This document shows, piece by piece, positions 15,500-22,776 of a DNA stretch of 25,265 nucleotides (position 1 is its first letter; each line of letters starts with the position of its first letter). Location of the stretch: positions 1 to 25,265 of the forward strand of contig JAUWNP010000052.1 of NCBI GenBank assembly GCA_030612585.1. The letters run 5' to 3'. The notes beneath the pieces were generated by a model that ran no database searches, had not been told where the DNA came from, and saw only the letters and a program-made list of their open reading frames with translations. The stretch is from Anaerolineae bacterium (GTDB lineage: Bacteria > Chloroflexota > Anaerolineae > B4-G1). Made by a program: the position numbers and the translations under genes.

Positions 15500-16078
15500 C
15501 GTCCTGCGGCCCTCCCAGAACGCCTGCCGGTTCAGTTCTGCGTACTTCGGCGGAACGCGCCGCTCGATGACCTCCAGCCACGTCTCCGGCACCACGTCCA
15601 ACCGCGTGGAGAGCACGCCCAGGAGGACGGTGTTGGCCAGCCGGGGATTGCCGAGCCGTTCGGCGGTGACCAAACCCTCGATCAGCGTCACGTCGTCGGT
15701 GCGGGCATACACGGCGACCAGGATGTCCTCCTCGGCAGGATACACCGCGTCCCCCACCGTGACCGACATTGGTGGGATGTGCTGGTGGTTGATGAGCACT
15801 GCCCCACCAGGGCGCAGCCACTCGATCCAGCGGGCTGCCTCCAGCAGTTCAGTGGCGATCAGGTGATCCACCGTGCCCTTCTCGGCCAGAGGGGCAGCTA
15901 CGTCGTCGCCCCAGCGGACGTGGCTTTCGACCACACCCCCGCGCTGGGAAAAGCCGTGCACCTCCGATTTTTTGGCGTCGTATCCCGCCTGTAGCCCCAC
16001 TTCGGCGGTTATGTCGGAGGCAGTCAGGATGCCCTGCCCGCCTACGCCGACGAACAGGAAGTTGATAGATTGCTTCAT
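15485..16078 (-). CDS. iorB: Indolepyruvate ferredoxin oxidoreductase, beta subunit
   Basis: A 197-residue gamma-domain subunit of a 2-oxoacid:ferredoxin oxidoreductase. With IorA it oxidatively decarboxylates aryl pyruvates (indolepyruvate, phenylpyruvate) to aryl-CoA, reducing ferredoxin. The opening FLFVGVGGQGILTASDI and the block KKSEVHGFSQRGG are diagnostic. The ATG at 16078 follows AAGGAGG; a longer frame from 16168 would be antisense-like to iorA. One base separates it from the iorA stop, indicating translational coupling. A typical length is about 195 residues. Confidence 0.93.
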   Translation of the reverse strand: MKQSINFLFVGVGGQGILTASDITAEVGLQAGYDAKKSEVHGFSQRGGVVESHVRWGDDVAAPLAEKGTVDHLIATELLEAARWIEWLRPGGAVLINHQHIPPMSVTVGDAVYPAEEDILVAVYARTDDVTLIEGLVTAERLGNPRLANTVLLGVLSTRLDVVPETWLEVIERRVPPKYAELNRQAFWEGRRTLSVE

Positions 16079-16079
16079 T

Positions 16080-17903
16080 TCACGCCTCCTTCCCCTGGGT
16101 TTGATAGATCGCCTTGCGCGGGCAGACCTGCAGGCAGACAGTGCAGCCGGTGCATAAGAGCGGGTCAATCAGTGCCTTGGGCCGCTGCGTCTTAGTGTCT
16201 ACCTCCTCTGACTTGAGGATGGCCGGGCAGCCGACGCGGAAGCAGAAGCCGCAGCCGTTGCAGGCCTCGAGGGCAACCACGACGGCCGGGAGGCGCTGGA
16301 ATTGCGGGGTGAAGACGCAGGCCCCGTTGACGATGATGACGGTGGGATGGCCCTCGATGGCAGTCGCTTCCTTGATGGCTTTCTCCACTCCTTTGACATC
16401 CAGCGCGTTCACCACCCACAGGTCTTCGACCCCCATCGCCCGCACCACCGACTCGATGTCAATCACCTGGGTGATCTCCCCCTGCAGCGTGATACCGGTG
16501 GCGGGGTTCTCCTGCCCGCCGGTCATCGCCGTCGTGCCGTTATCGAGGATCATGGTGCAGGCTGCCCCCCGGTTGTAGATGATGTTGGCCAGTTCCGGTA
16601 GTCCGGAGTGGAAGAAAGTGGAGTCGCCAATGGTGGCGACGATCTTGTCGGGACAGCCGGCCTGCCTGGCCCCGTGAGCCATCCCGATGCTCGCCCCCAT
16701 TGAGATCAACATGTCCATCTTCTCGAAGGGGGGCAGGACGCCGATGGCGTAGCAGCCGATGTCGCCCGCCACCAGCAGTTTCAGTTTCCGCAGGTTGAAG
16801 TAGACGGAACGGTGAGGGCAGCCGGGGCACAATGCGGGAGGACGGGGGGGGATTGTTGGTTGGTTAGTTGGTTGGTTGGTTAGTTGGTTAGTTAGTTGGT
16901 TGGTTGGTTGGTTAGTTGGTTGGATGGGGAGGCCAGCCTTGATGGCGCCGTCGCGGACGCGGGCGAGCGTGAGTTCGCCGGTCGCGGGGAAGAACTCCTT
17001 GCCGATGACCTCCAACCCTAGCGCGCGGACATATTCCTCGATAAAAGGGTCCAGTTCCTCGACGACGACTAGCGTCTTGACCCCAGCGGCGAAGTCGCGG
17101 ATCATCCCCGCCGGCAGCGGATAGGTCATCCCCAGTTTGAGGAACGAAAAGCCGGCGAAGACCTCGCGAGCGTACTGGTAGGCCACGCCGTTGCTGATGA
17201 CGCCGACGCGCTTATTTCCCCACTCGACCCGGTTGAGCGGGCAGGCTTCGGCGTACTCGGCCAGCGCGTGCAGACGGGCCTCGACCTCCGGGTGGCGGAG
17301 GCGGGCGTGGGCGGGGATCATCACATACTTGCGCGGCTGGTGCTCGAAGGGAGGCAAGGGGCTGAGTTTCCGTGGCCCGGTGGGCATCTCCACCTCGACC
17401 GCGCTCTTGGAGTGGGAGAGACGAGTGGTGGAGCGCAGCATCACTGGTGTGTCGAACCGCTCGCTCAGTTCGAAGGCGAAGCGGGTGAAGTCCTTCGCCT
17501 CCTGGCTATCGGCCGGCTCCAGGCAGGGGAACTTGCCGAAGCGGGCGTAGTGGCGGTTGTCCTGCTCGTTCTGGGAACTGAACGCGCCGGGGTCGTCGGC
17601 GCTGACCAGCACCAGCCCCCCTCCCACGCCGGTATAGGAGAGGGTCATCAGACTGTCGGAAGCGACGTTGACGCCGACGTGCTTCATCGCCGCCAGCGCG
17701 CGCGCCCCGGCGAAGGAGGCCCCGGCGGCGGCATCCAGCGCGACTTTCTCGTTAGCGGCCCACTCGGCCCGCACGCCAGCGTACTGGGCCAGCGCGGGCA
17801 GGATCTCTGTGCTGGGGGTGCCTGGATAGGCGGCAGCGTATCTGACGCCAGCCTCCCACGCGCCCAGCGCGATGGCCTCATTGCCCGAAAGCAGACGTTT
17901 CAT
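16080..17903 (-). CDS. iorA: Indolepyruvate ferredoxin oxidoreductase, alpha subunit
   Basis: The 607-residue catalytic subunit. The N-terminal pyrimidine-binding domain begins SGNEAIALGAWEAG with AYPGTPSTEI. A transketolase-like domain II follows, then the TPP-binding domain (from about 355) with CPGCPHR, GDIGCYAIG and the TPP motif GDST...LDNGTTAMTG. The C-terminal ferredoxin domain has CNGCGFC...GCP and CTGCTVC...CP for two [4Fe-4S] clusters. The ATG at 17903 has GAGGAG upstream and is preferred to 17924. The linker between domain II and the TPP domain (around 327-350) is a run of PTNQ/LTNQ encoded by a tetranucleotide repeat; it is not conserved in the family, yet the frame stays open. 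Role: amino-acid fermentation or reductive aryl-acid metabolism in an anaerobe. Confidence 0.94.
   Translation of the reverse strand: MKRLLSGNEAIALGAWEAGVRYAAAYPGTPSTEILPALAQYAGVRAEWAANEKVALDAAAGASFAGARALAAMKHVGVNVASDSLMTLSYTGVGGGLVLVSADDPGAFSSQNEQDNRHYARFGKFPCLEPADSQEAKDFTRFAFELSERFDTPVMLRSTTRLSHSKSAVEVEMPTGPRKLSPLPPFEHQPRKYVMIPAHARLRHPEVEARLHALAEYAEACPLNRVEWGNKRVGVISNGVAYQYAREVFAGFSFLKLGMTYPLPAGMIRDFAAGVKTLVVVEELDPFIEEYVRALGLEVIGKEFFPATGELTLARVRDGAIKAGLPIQPTNQPTNQLTNQLTNQPTNQPTIPPRPPALCPGCPHRSVYFNLRKLKLLVAGDIGCYAIGVLPPFEKMDMLISMGASIGMAHGARQAGCPDKIVATIGDSTFFHSGLPELANIIYNRGAACTMILDNGTTAMTGGQENPATGITLQGEITQVIDIESVVRAMGVEDLWVVNALDVKGVEKAIKEATAIEGHPTVIIVNGACVFTPQFQRLPAVVVALEACNGCGFCFRVGCPAILKSEEVDTKTQRPKALIDPLLCTGCTVCLQVCPRKAIYQTQGKEA
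16854..16922 (-). repeat. 17-unit YAAC tetranucleotide repeat inside iorA
   Basis: On the coding strand, 12 CAAC and 5 TAAC units run without interruption and encode (PTNQ)n. None of the five TAAC units falls in the phase that would read TAA in frame, whereas a slip of one unit would shift the frame and expose several. Confidence 0.9.
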
Positions 17904-17950
17904 TGGTTCACTCCTCAAATTCACCCCTCAAGATATTGATCACTGCCTTC

Positions 17951-17979
17951 AGTGTACCGCAGGAATGGCGAGGGGGCAA
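17951..17979 (-). promoter_or_regulatory. Candidate promoter of iorAB
   Basis: On the minus strand TTGCCC (17979-17974), a 17-base spacer and TACACT (17956-17951). The leader would be about 45 bases. It lies downstream of the terminator of the preceding operon, so iorAB is probably an independent unit. Confidence 0.5.
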
Positions 17980-18016
17980 GTGACAGCCCTCCCCCTGGCA
18001 GATGACAGAGGTCACG

Positions 18017-18056
18017 AGAAAAGCAGCCCAGGCCATCGGATGGGCCGGGCCGCTGC
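18017..18056 (-). terminator. Terminator of the sbcD-acyltransferase operon
   Basis: Nine bases after the stop of the quinate-dehydrogenase-like gene. On the minus strand GCAGC...CCC.GGCC pairs with GGCC.GGG...GCTGC, followed by TTTTCTC. Confidence 0.75.
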
Positions 18057-18064
18057 GTAATGGA

Positions 18065-18967
18065 TCAGTCTAATACATGTACTTGCGGTATGAGCGGGAT
18101 GCGCTCGATGAGGTCAATGAAGTCCTCGGAGGTGATCTGGTCGTCAGGCTTGGGGATGAGGACGCGGCACACGGCTTCCATCACGTTGGTGCCGAAGGAG
18201 CGACCCGCCAGGCGGGGCGTGGTCGTCACCAGGATGTGCAGGTTGCGCTTCTGAAGTTCCTCGACGTTTCGGGCTGTGGTCGTGTTGGTGACAATGATCT
18301 TACCGCTCAGGTCGTCGGGCAGATTGGACCAGATCTGGATGAAGTCACCCGTGATGATGTCGGCCTGCTCGTAGTAGTGAGTATACTTGGTCGAGGGCTG
18401 CTTCTCCTGTTGCTCTCCCTGCGCGTAGAACAACGAGAAGGGCAACTGGGTGATCACTGGCAGCAAGAGAGCCGCCATAGTGTGGAGTGCACGCAGGCTG
18501 CGAATGGGGATGGGAAGATTGAGCGCGAACATAAGATCGCCAAAGACAACGTCGCAACCGGCATCCACCAGTGCACAGGCCATACCATAGCGATCCACAC
18601 CCGTCGTCTGAAGCACCCGCTTACCCTCGAGTTCGATGCCGTGCTCCTCCAACGCCCGCAGCGCGTAGGGGGCCAGGAGGTGCTTGAGGCCGTTGCCATC
18701 GCCGACTTTGGAGATTTTGATCGCCTGACGGATGCGCCGGGCGTCGCGCCAGTAATAGCGACGGCCGGCGACGACTTGATAGAACTCGGTGCCCCCTACA
18801 CCGAAAGCGTCCACTTTGCCATCGTACTCCCGGTACATCTGGATGGCCTTCTCGAAGTCACCATCGGTGCCCTGACGACTGATCCAGAAGTGTTCCCCCA
18901 GGAACTCGGCCTCGGTGGTGTGATCGCGGGTCGCAGAACCCACGCTGATGCTGAGCACTTTTTTCAT
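18065..18967 (-). CDS. Quinate 5-dehydrogenase-like conserved protein
   Basis: A 300-residue protein of a family usually annotated 'quinate 5-dehydrogenase' in Chloroflexota and thermophiles; I know of no biochemical proof. Conserved blocks are SISVGSATRDH, GTDGD, DAFGVGGTEFY, GVDRYGMACALVDAGCDVVFGD, then TNTTTA and TTTPRLAGRSFGTN. The pattern suggests a Rossmann-like fold (a GVDRYGMA turn and alternating hydrophobic strands), but I see no canonical GxGxxG. The ATG at 18967 with AAAGGAG upstream is chosen over the TTG one codon earlier. It starts 17 bases after the acyltransferase stop and is the last gene of the operon. Confidence 0.7.
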   Translation of the reverse strand: MKKVLSISVGSATRDHTTEAEFLGEHFWISRQGTDGDFEKAIQMYREYDGKVDAFGVGGTEFYQVVAGRRYYWRDARRIRQAIKISKVGDGNGLKHLLAPYALRALEEHGIELEGKRVLQTTGVDRYGMACALVDAGCDVVFGDLMFALNLPIPIRSLRALHTMAALLLPVITQLPFSLFYAQGEQQEKQPSTKYTHYYEQADIITGDFIQIWSNLPDDLSGKIIVTNTTTARNVEELQKRNLHILVTTTPRLAGRSFGTNVMEAVCRVLIPKPDDQITSEDFIDLIERIPLIPQVHVLD

Positions 18968-18983
18968 CAAACTCTCCTTTATT

Positions 18984-19955
18984 CTATGGGTGTTGCTCCG
19001 GCCACACCGGAACGAACATCGCCCATTGCTCCGGCCGGGCGCGGATAAACTCCTCCAGCCAACCGGTCACGCGCCGCAGGTTGACCCGCAGGTTCTCGTC
19101 CCGGTCGCCGGTGCGGACCATCTCCAGCGGCGGAGAGAGGCGCATCACGTTGCCCTTCTGTGGGTCGCGCCAGGGGCTGGCTACGACGATGATCGCATCG
19201 GTCTTGAGTGCCAGCCGGACGTGACCTGTCGGCAGCGGGGCCAGGCGACCGAAGAACTCGACCCCCCTCCTGCTCCCCCCTGGGAGGGGGGAGGGCTCAA
19301 CCAATTGCTCCATATCATCTACGGGCCGATCCACGCCGGTCAGCACAACCCCCCCGGTGCGCAGGCGCTTGATGGCCTCCCGCAATGCCGGGACATTGAT
19401 GGACGTCAAGTGCACGCCAGCGCGTGCGCGCATGCGATCCATCAGGTCGAAGCCCCCGGCCGGCGGGGCCGCCAACCCCAATACCTGGATCTCCAGCCCG
19501 TGAGCAGCCAGCGCCAGGATACCCAGGTCGAAATTGCCGGTATGGGTCCCGACGATGATCACTCCCTGGCCGCGCTGCAGCGCCTGTTCGAGGTGTGTGC
19601 GGGTGTCGGGGGGAATGTGGATGGCTGCACGTATCGCCTCCGGTTCCCGGCCTACCAGATGCCAGAGGTCGTAGTCGTTGCGCGCGTTATTGTGGAAGAC
19701 CTGGCGCACCAGCCGGTGCAGCGTCTCCTCGCTCACCTCCGGCCCCACTACCTGGCGCAGATTGGCATGCACGATCCGGTAGACGTCTGGTTTGAGCCAA
19801 TTGATCAGTCCGGCGATGAGGCCCGCCACGGAGTACCCGATGAAGGGGGGCATGCATTTGCTGAGGAACATCCCCGCGCCGGTGACCAGGCGGCTGCTGA
19901 GGAGTCGCTGGAGCGGTGTGAGTTTGGATTTCCTGGGATGGTGGTCTTCTGACAT
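18984..19955 (-). CDS. LpxL/HtrB/PatA-type lysophospholipid acyltransferase
   Basis: A 323-residue membrane-associated acyltransferase of the lipid A/PatA superfamily. A short hydrophobic segment (about 20-45) is followed by the catalytic HX4D motif in GTHTGNFDLG (around 125-135) and the C-terminal FVPVWP block. In a lineage without classical LPS it may acylate glycolipids such as phosphoinositol mannosides. The ATG at 19955 follows AGGAGG; a longer frame to 20015 is rejected. Between QLVE and FFGR it carries a 13-residue insertion (EPSPLPGGSRRGV) encoded by a G/C palindrome with flanking six-base repeats. The frame is kept. It is the second gene of the sbcD operon. Confidence 0.8.
   Translation of the reverse strand: MSEDHHPRKSKLTPLQRLLSSRLVTGAGMFLSKCMPPFIGYSVAGLIAGLINWLKPDVYRIVHANLRQVVGPEVSEETLHRLVRQVFHNNARNDYDLWHLVGREPEAIRAAIHIPPDTRTHLEQALQRGQGVIIVGTHTGNFDLGILALAAHGLEIQVLGLAAPPAGGFDLMDRMRARAGVHLTSINVPALREAIKRLRTGGVVLTGVDRPVDDMEQLVEPSPLPGGSRRGVEFFGRLAPLPTGHVRLALKTDAIIVVASPWRDPQKGNVMRLSPPLEMVRTGDRDENLRVNLRRVTGWLEEFIRARPEQWAMFVPVWPEQHP
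19257..19301. repeat. Palindromic mini-insertion in the acyltransferase gene
   Basis: CTCGAC (19257-19262) and CTCAAC (19296-19301) flank a G/C-only palindrome (stem CTCCCCCCT/AGGGGGGAG, loop GGG). Removing one flank plus the palindrome deletes 39 bp (13 codons) and restores the conserved VEFFGR junction. Confidence 0.65.
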
Positions 19956-20011
19956 CAACGCGCCTCCTGCGCTGGCTGCTCGGCAGGACTGCCCTTCAGG
20001 TAGCCACACTG

Positions 20012-21238
20012 TCAATCGTCATCTCCGGCGAAGATGGCCTCGGCGTGTTTCAGCAGCACCTCGGCCCGCTCTGGATCCGTGTTCTTCGTCTCCAGGTACT
20101 TCGCCAGCAGTTCGCGGTCGGTCATCTCCTCCGGGGCCAGGCTCCCCAGCCGCACCCTCGCCTCCCGCTCGACCTCACGGTTGATGCCGCCAACAAAGTA
20201 AGCATCGGACAGCAGCCCGCGCACGTCCCGGTCGCGCACCAACGGCTCCTGGTCGGCCCGTAGCCGCAGGATCAGTCGCACCACAGCGCCCTGCAGGTCG
20301 TGGGCGGCGACCGCCTGTTGCAGTGCCATCAGCGGGTTGAGTGCCTGTCGCACGTCAGCGCGCACGGTGACGAAGGGGCGGGCATCCACTTCGACGAACT
20401 CCCACTCCGTTTCCCCTCGCGCCAGTTCCACCCAGCAGAACCCCTTCGGCTGCCCCTCCTCGCCGAAGTCAATCCGCTCCAGGCTGCCAGCGTAGACCAC
20501 CGGCGGATAGCCACCATCGTTGAGGCTTTGGTGCTTGTGAACATGACCGAGCGCGACGTAGTCCCAGGCCGGGTCAGCCAGCGCCGACTTGAGGATGACC
20601 GCGTCTCGCCCGATCATCACGCTTCGTTCGGAGCCGAAGGTCGCGCCGGAGACGGTCAGGTGAGCCGCCAGCACCGCTGGGACATCTGGGGTCAGTTTGG
20701 CCGCCAGCGCGTGGATGTTGTCGGTGACGATGCCTCTTAGTGCCTGGTCTAACTGCTCAACGGATAGGCCCCTGTACTCATCGTGGGCCAGGAGCCGTTG
20801 GCGGACCGGGTAGGGGACGGTGGCAACCTGCACCGGACCACGGCGGGTCTCAATGTGGTGTATATCCTCGACCCGCCCCACGACGACGTTGGGCACGTCG
20901 AGCGTGCGGAAGATGTCCACGCTGGAGGCTCGCTGAACCATTGCAGGCAGGTCGTGGTTGCCCACCAGAAGGACGACCGGCACCCCGGCGTCGGCCAGCC
21001 GCTTGACGCGACGGGCGAAGGCCCGCTGGTACGTGGGGCTGGGGTTGCGGCGCTTGTAGGCGTCCCCGGCGAAGATCACCAGATCCACCTCGCGCTCCAG
21101 TCCGTAGTCAATCAGTTCGTCGAAGCGGCGCAGGAAGTCCAATACCCGTCCGTTGACGCCTGTGGCGGGGTCGAGCCGGCCGTAGTTTTCCATGCCGACG
21201 TGGAGGTCGGCGAAGTGCAGGAGACGGATTTTATTCAT
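20012..21238 (-). CDS. sbcD: SbcD/Mre11-like DNA repair exonuclease
   Basis: A 408-residue calcineurin-type metallophosphoesterase of the Mre11/SbcD family, which processes DNA double-strand breaks with a Rad50/SbcC ATPase. The five metal motifs are present: DLHVG near the N-terminus, GDAYKRRNPS, GNHD, AAH, and GHVH, followed by YAGSLERIDFGE. The C-terminal cap and partner-binding region (about 270-408) is present. The ATG at 21238 has AAGG upstream. No SbcC/Rad50 gene lies in the window; a HerA-type ATPase lies 2.6 kb away on the same strand. It heads an operon with the acyltransferase (56-base gap) and the quinate-dehydrogenase-like gene. Confidence 0.9.
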   Translation of the reverse strand: MNKIRLLHFADLHVGMENYGRLDPATGVNGRVLDFLRRFDELIDYGLEREVDLVIFAGDAYKRRNPSPTYQRAFARRVKRLADAGVPVVLLVGNHDLPAMVQRASSVDIFRTLDVPNVVVGRVEDIHHIETRRGPVQVATVPYPVRQRLLAHDEYRGLSVEQLDQALRGIVTDNIHALAAKLTPDVPAVLAAHLTVSGATFGSERSVMIGRDAVILKSALADPAWDYVALGHVHKHQSLNDGGYPPVVYAGSLERIDFGEEGQPKGFCWVELARGETEWEFVEVDARPFVTVRADVRQALNPLMALQQAVAAHDLQGAVVRLILRLRADQEPLVRDRDVRGLLSDAYFVGGINREVEREARVRLGSLAPEEMTDRELLAKYLETKNTDPERAEVLLKHAEAIFAGDDD

Positions 21239-21240
21239 GG

Positions 21241-21269
21241 TTGCCTTTTCGCCCTGGATGTACTATACT
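21241..21269 (+). promoter_or_regulatory. Promoter of the HEPN-MNT operon
   Basis: TTGCCT (21241-21246), a 17-base spacer and TATACT (21264-21269). The expected start at about 21275-21277 is only 3-5 bases before the ATG at 21280, and no ribosome site is visible, so the mRNA is probably leaderless. Confidence 0.6.
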
Positions 21270-21279
21270 ATGCACAGTT

Positions 21280-21690
21280 ATGGACGAGCCAGAGATGATC
21301 AACTGGGAAGCAGTTCTTGTCTATCTCGACGGTGCCCGGGATGCACTGCGAAGCGCGCAGTACAACCTCGACGGTGACTTCTACGGCGTTGCTGTCAATC
21401 GGGCGTACTATGCTTTCTTCTACACTGCCACAGCCCTGCTCCTGACATTGGATCTCACTCGGAGCAAACACTCCGGTGTGCTGGCTGCCTTTCGGGAGTA
21501 TTTTGTCAAACCGGGCACCTTCCCGGTCCAGGACAGCCACGATTATGGAGAGGCCTTTGAATTACGAAATGTCACTGACTATGAGATGTTGGGAAGGGCG
21601 GATAAAGCCCAGGCCCGTACTGTTGTTGAAAATGCTAGGCGTTTCGTCGAACACTGCGAGACCTATTTGACCACAGAAGGTTACCTGTGA
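21280..21690 (+). CDS. HEPN-domain toxin of a HEPN-MNT module
   Basis: A 136-residue HEPN (PF05168-like) protein, a likely RNase-type toxin. Features are NRAYYAFFYTATALL, the SKHSGVLAAFREYFVKPG block and the C-terminal LRNVTDYEM followed by a long helix. The catalytic Rx4-6H motif of HepT toxins is not obvious: R-N-V-T-D-Y has Tyr but no His, so it belongs to the RN..DY subgroup and activity is uncertain. The ATG at 21280 is preferred to the TTG at 21241, which overlaps the promoter. Its stop overlaps the nucleotidyltransferase start by four bases (GTGA), the usual arrangement for this toxin-antitoxin pair. It is divergent from sbcD, 41 bases away. Confidence 0.85.
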   Translation: MDEPEMINWEAVLVYLDGARDALRSAQYNLDGDFYGVAVNRAYYAFFYTATALLLTLDLTRSKHSGVLAAFREYFVKPGTFPVQDSHDYGEAFELRNVTDYEMLGRADKAQARTVVENARRFVEHCETYLTTEGYL

Positions 21691-22055
21691 AAGAGCGTTC
21701 CTTGTCTCACCTGACATCTAACGAGCGAGCGGCCGTCACGGAGTACATCGCCCGTATCCGCAGTTGTTTTCCCGATCGCGTTCTCGCCGTGATCCTTTTT
21801 GGCTCCAAAGTTCGGGGAGACGCTGATGTCGAATCAGATATTGACTTGTTAGTGTTGGTAGACACCGAGAACAACGAATTCCGCTCTGAACTGTGGCGCG
21901 TCGCGTCCGATGTCTCGTTGGATTACAACGTGGTGCTCTCACCACGGGTGTTTGGTCAGGCTCGCTGGACTGAGACACGGCGGATTCGTCTCCCCTTGTA
22001 CCGTGCGATTGTGGCAGATGGTGTTCCCCTGACATCCGAACGTATCCCCGCTTAG
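21687..22055 (+). CDS. MNT-type nucleotidyltransferase antitoxin
   Basis: A 122-residue minimal nucleotidyltransferase with the pol-beta signature GSKVRGDADVESDIDLLVLV, giving the GS motif and the metal-binding DxD. In characterised HepT-MntA systems the MNT protein neutralises the HEPN toxin by transferring AMP to a tyrosine. The DxD pair suggests this enzyme is competent, and the toxin keeps a Tyr in its RN..DY motif. The GTG start overlaps the toxin stop. No terminator with a T-run follows; two GC hairpins lie at 22109-22149. Confidence 0.88.
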   Translation: MKERSLSHLTSNERAAVTEYIARIRSCFPDRVLAVILFGSKVRGDADVESDIDLLVLVDTENNEFRSELWRVASDVSLDYNVVLSPRVFGQARWTETRRIRLPLYRAIVADGVPLTSERIPA

Positions 22056-22193
22056 CCTATTCCTTCGTCTCCTTCGTTGTCGTATAGCGTTGTGGTGGCC
22101 TGCCAGCGGCGCTCCTTCGGCGCCGGTGGCGGGGTCAAATCGACCCTAGTTTCCTATGCAGACCAGTTTGGCTAACATTAAGAAGTAGATTGG
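22056..22193. other. Intergenic stretch with two GC hairpins
   Basis: GCCA-GGCGC/GCGCC-TGGC (about 22109-22135) and GGGTC/GACCC (about 22137-22150) lie back to back after the antitoxin gene. There is no T-run. They could slow exonucleases or be part of another dispersed repeat. No gene is seen. Confidence 0.35.
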
Positions 22194-22408
22194 TTACTAC
22201 TCAATCTCCCCGTGATGCGTCATTCCGAGCTACGCGTGGCGCGAATGCGCCACTCATTGGGCAATGACAGGATGTCATTAGTAGCGAGCGTAGCGAGCCG
22301 AGGAATCTCCGCTTGTAATCCAGGTGTAACTCAGTGTGGAGATTCCTCGACTCCCTTCAGTCGCTGCGCTCCTTTCGGTCGCTCGGAATGACGGGGGCTG
22401 AGTAGTAA
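22194..22408. mobile_element. MITE-like palindromic element, 215 bp
   Basis: The ends are a perfect 10-bp inverted repeat (TTACTACTCA / TGAGTAGTAA). The inverted homology continues inside with CGTCATTCCGAGC (22218-22230) against GCTCGGAATGACG (22381-22393). Inside lies a perfect 12-bp inverted repeat (CGAGGAATCTCC 22299-22310; GGAGATTCCTCG 22338-22349) and AATGACA/TGTCATT (22263-22279). It has no coding capacity. The 'gtcattccgagc / gaggaatctc' type of repeat is known as a dispersed, folded element in several bacterial groups. It probably moved with a transposase in trans. No clear target duplication is seen. Confidence 0.8.
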
Positions 22409-22447
22409 TGTAGGTTGTTCATTCTCAATAGAAAGTCATAGCCTGTA

Positions 22448-22774
22448 TCAGCCCTCTCTGGCCTTTTTGGGGGCCGTTCCCCCCGCTATTCGACTCCCAA
22501 TCACGTAGCGAAGGATAGGCGCGACTTCAGGTCCGACATTGCGGAGCCGTATCTGATGCCGAAATACCTCCAAGCCAATATCGGCTGCTAGTTTGCCGAT
22601 GGATTCGTCGGCAAACGAGTGGGACATCATTTTCACTCCGTCACAGTCCACGACAACGTTCTGTCCTGCATCCAACGCAGATTCAATCTCCTGGCGGATC
22701 TCAGCCCCAAGCAGGCGAGAGCCAAGGAATTTGCCCCATTTAATGAGCTTGAGCACAGTCACCTCGCTGTTCAT
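22448..22774 (-). CDS. STAS-like protein (DUF4325)
   Basis: A 108-residue protein of the DUF4325/STAS-like family, recognised from VVVDCDGVKMMSHSFADESI, followed by GKL and a C-terminal helix (VGPEVAPILRYVI). SFADE is the hallmark, at the place where STAS anti-sigma antagonists have the phosphorylated Ser. It starts two bases after the stop of the STAS-GHKL gene, so the two are translationally coupled and should act together, as a phospho-switch with the kinase-like partner. The cellular output is unknown. Confidence 0.8.
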   Translation of the reverse strand: MNSEVTVLKLIKWGKFLGSRLLGAEIRQEIESALDAGQNVVVDCDGVKMMSHSFADESIGKLAADIGLEVFRHQIRLRNVGPEVAPILRYVIGSRIAGGTAPKKAREG

Positions 22775-22776
22775 GG

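Noticed and set aside
16079..16168. Extended N-terminus of iorB
   Set aside because: The extra codons overlap the ferredoxin-domain codons of iorA and are not family-like; AAGGAGG precedes the ATG at 16078.
16854..16922. CRISPR array or telomere-like repeat
   Set aside because: The units are contiguous tetranucleotides without spacers and are translated in frame within iorA.
17268..17939. Plus-strand open frame of 223 codons
   Set aside because: Antisense to the N-terminal domain of iorA; no family resemblance.
18077..19952. Two long plus-strand open frames (323 and 334 codons)
   Set aside because: Both are antisense to the quinate-dehydrogenase-like and acyltransferase genes, have no recognisable motif and no ribosome site.
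19956..20015. Longer N-terminus of the acyltransferase
   Set aside because: The added residues are not family-like and AGGAGG sits just before the ATG at 19955.
20012..21238. Complete SbcCD complex
   Set aside because: No SbcC/Rad50-type ATPase is present in the window; the neighbouring genes are an acyltransferase and a HEPN protein.
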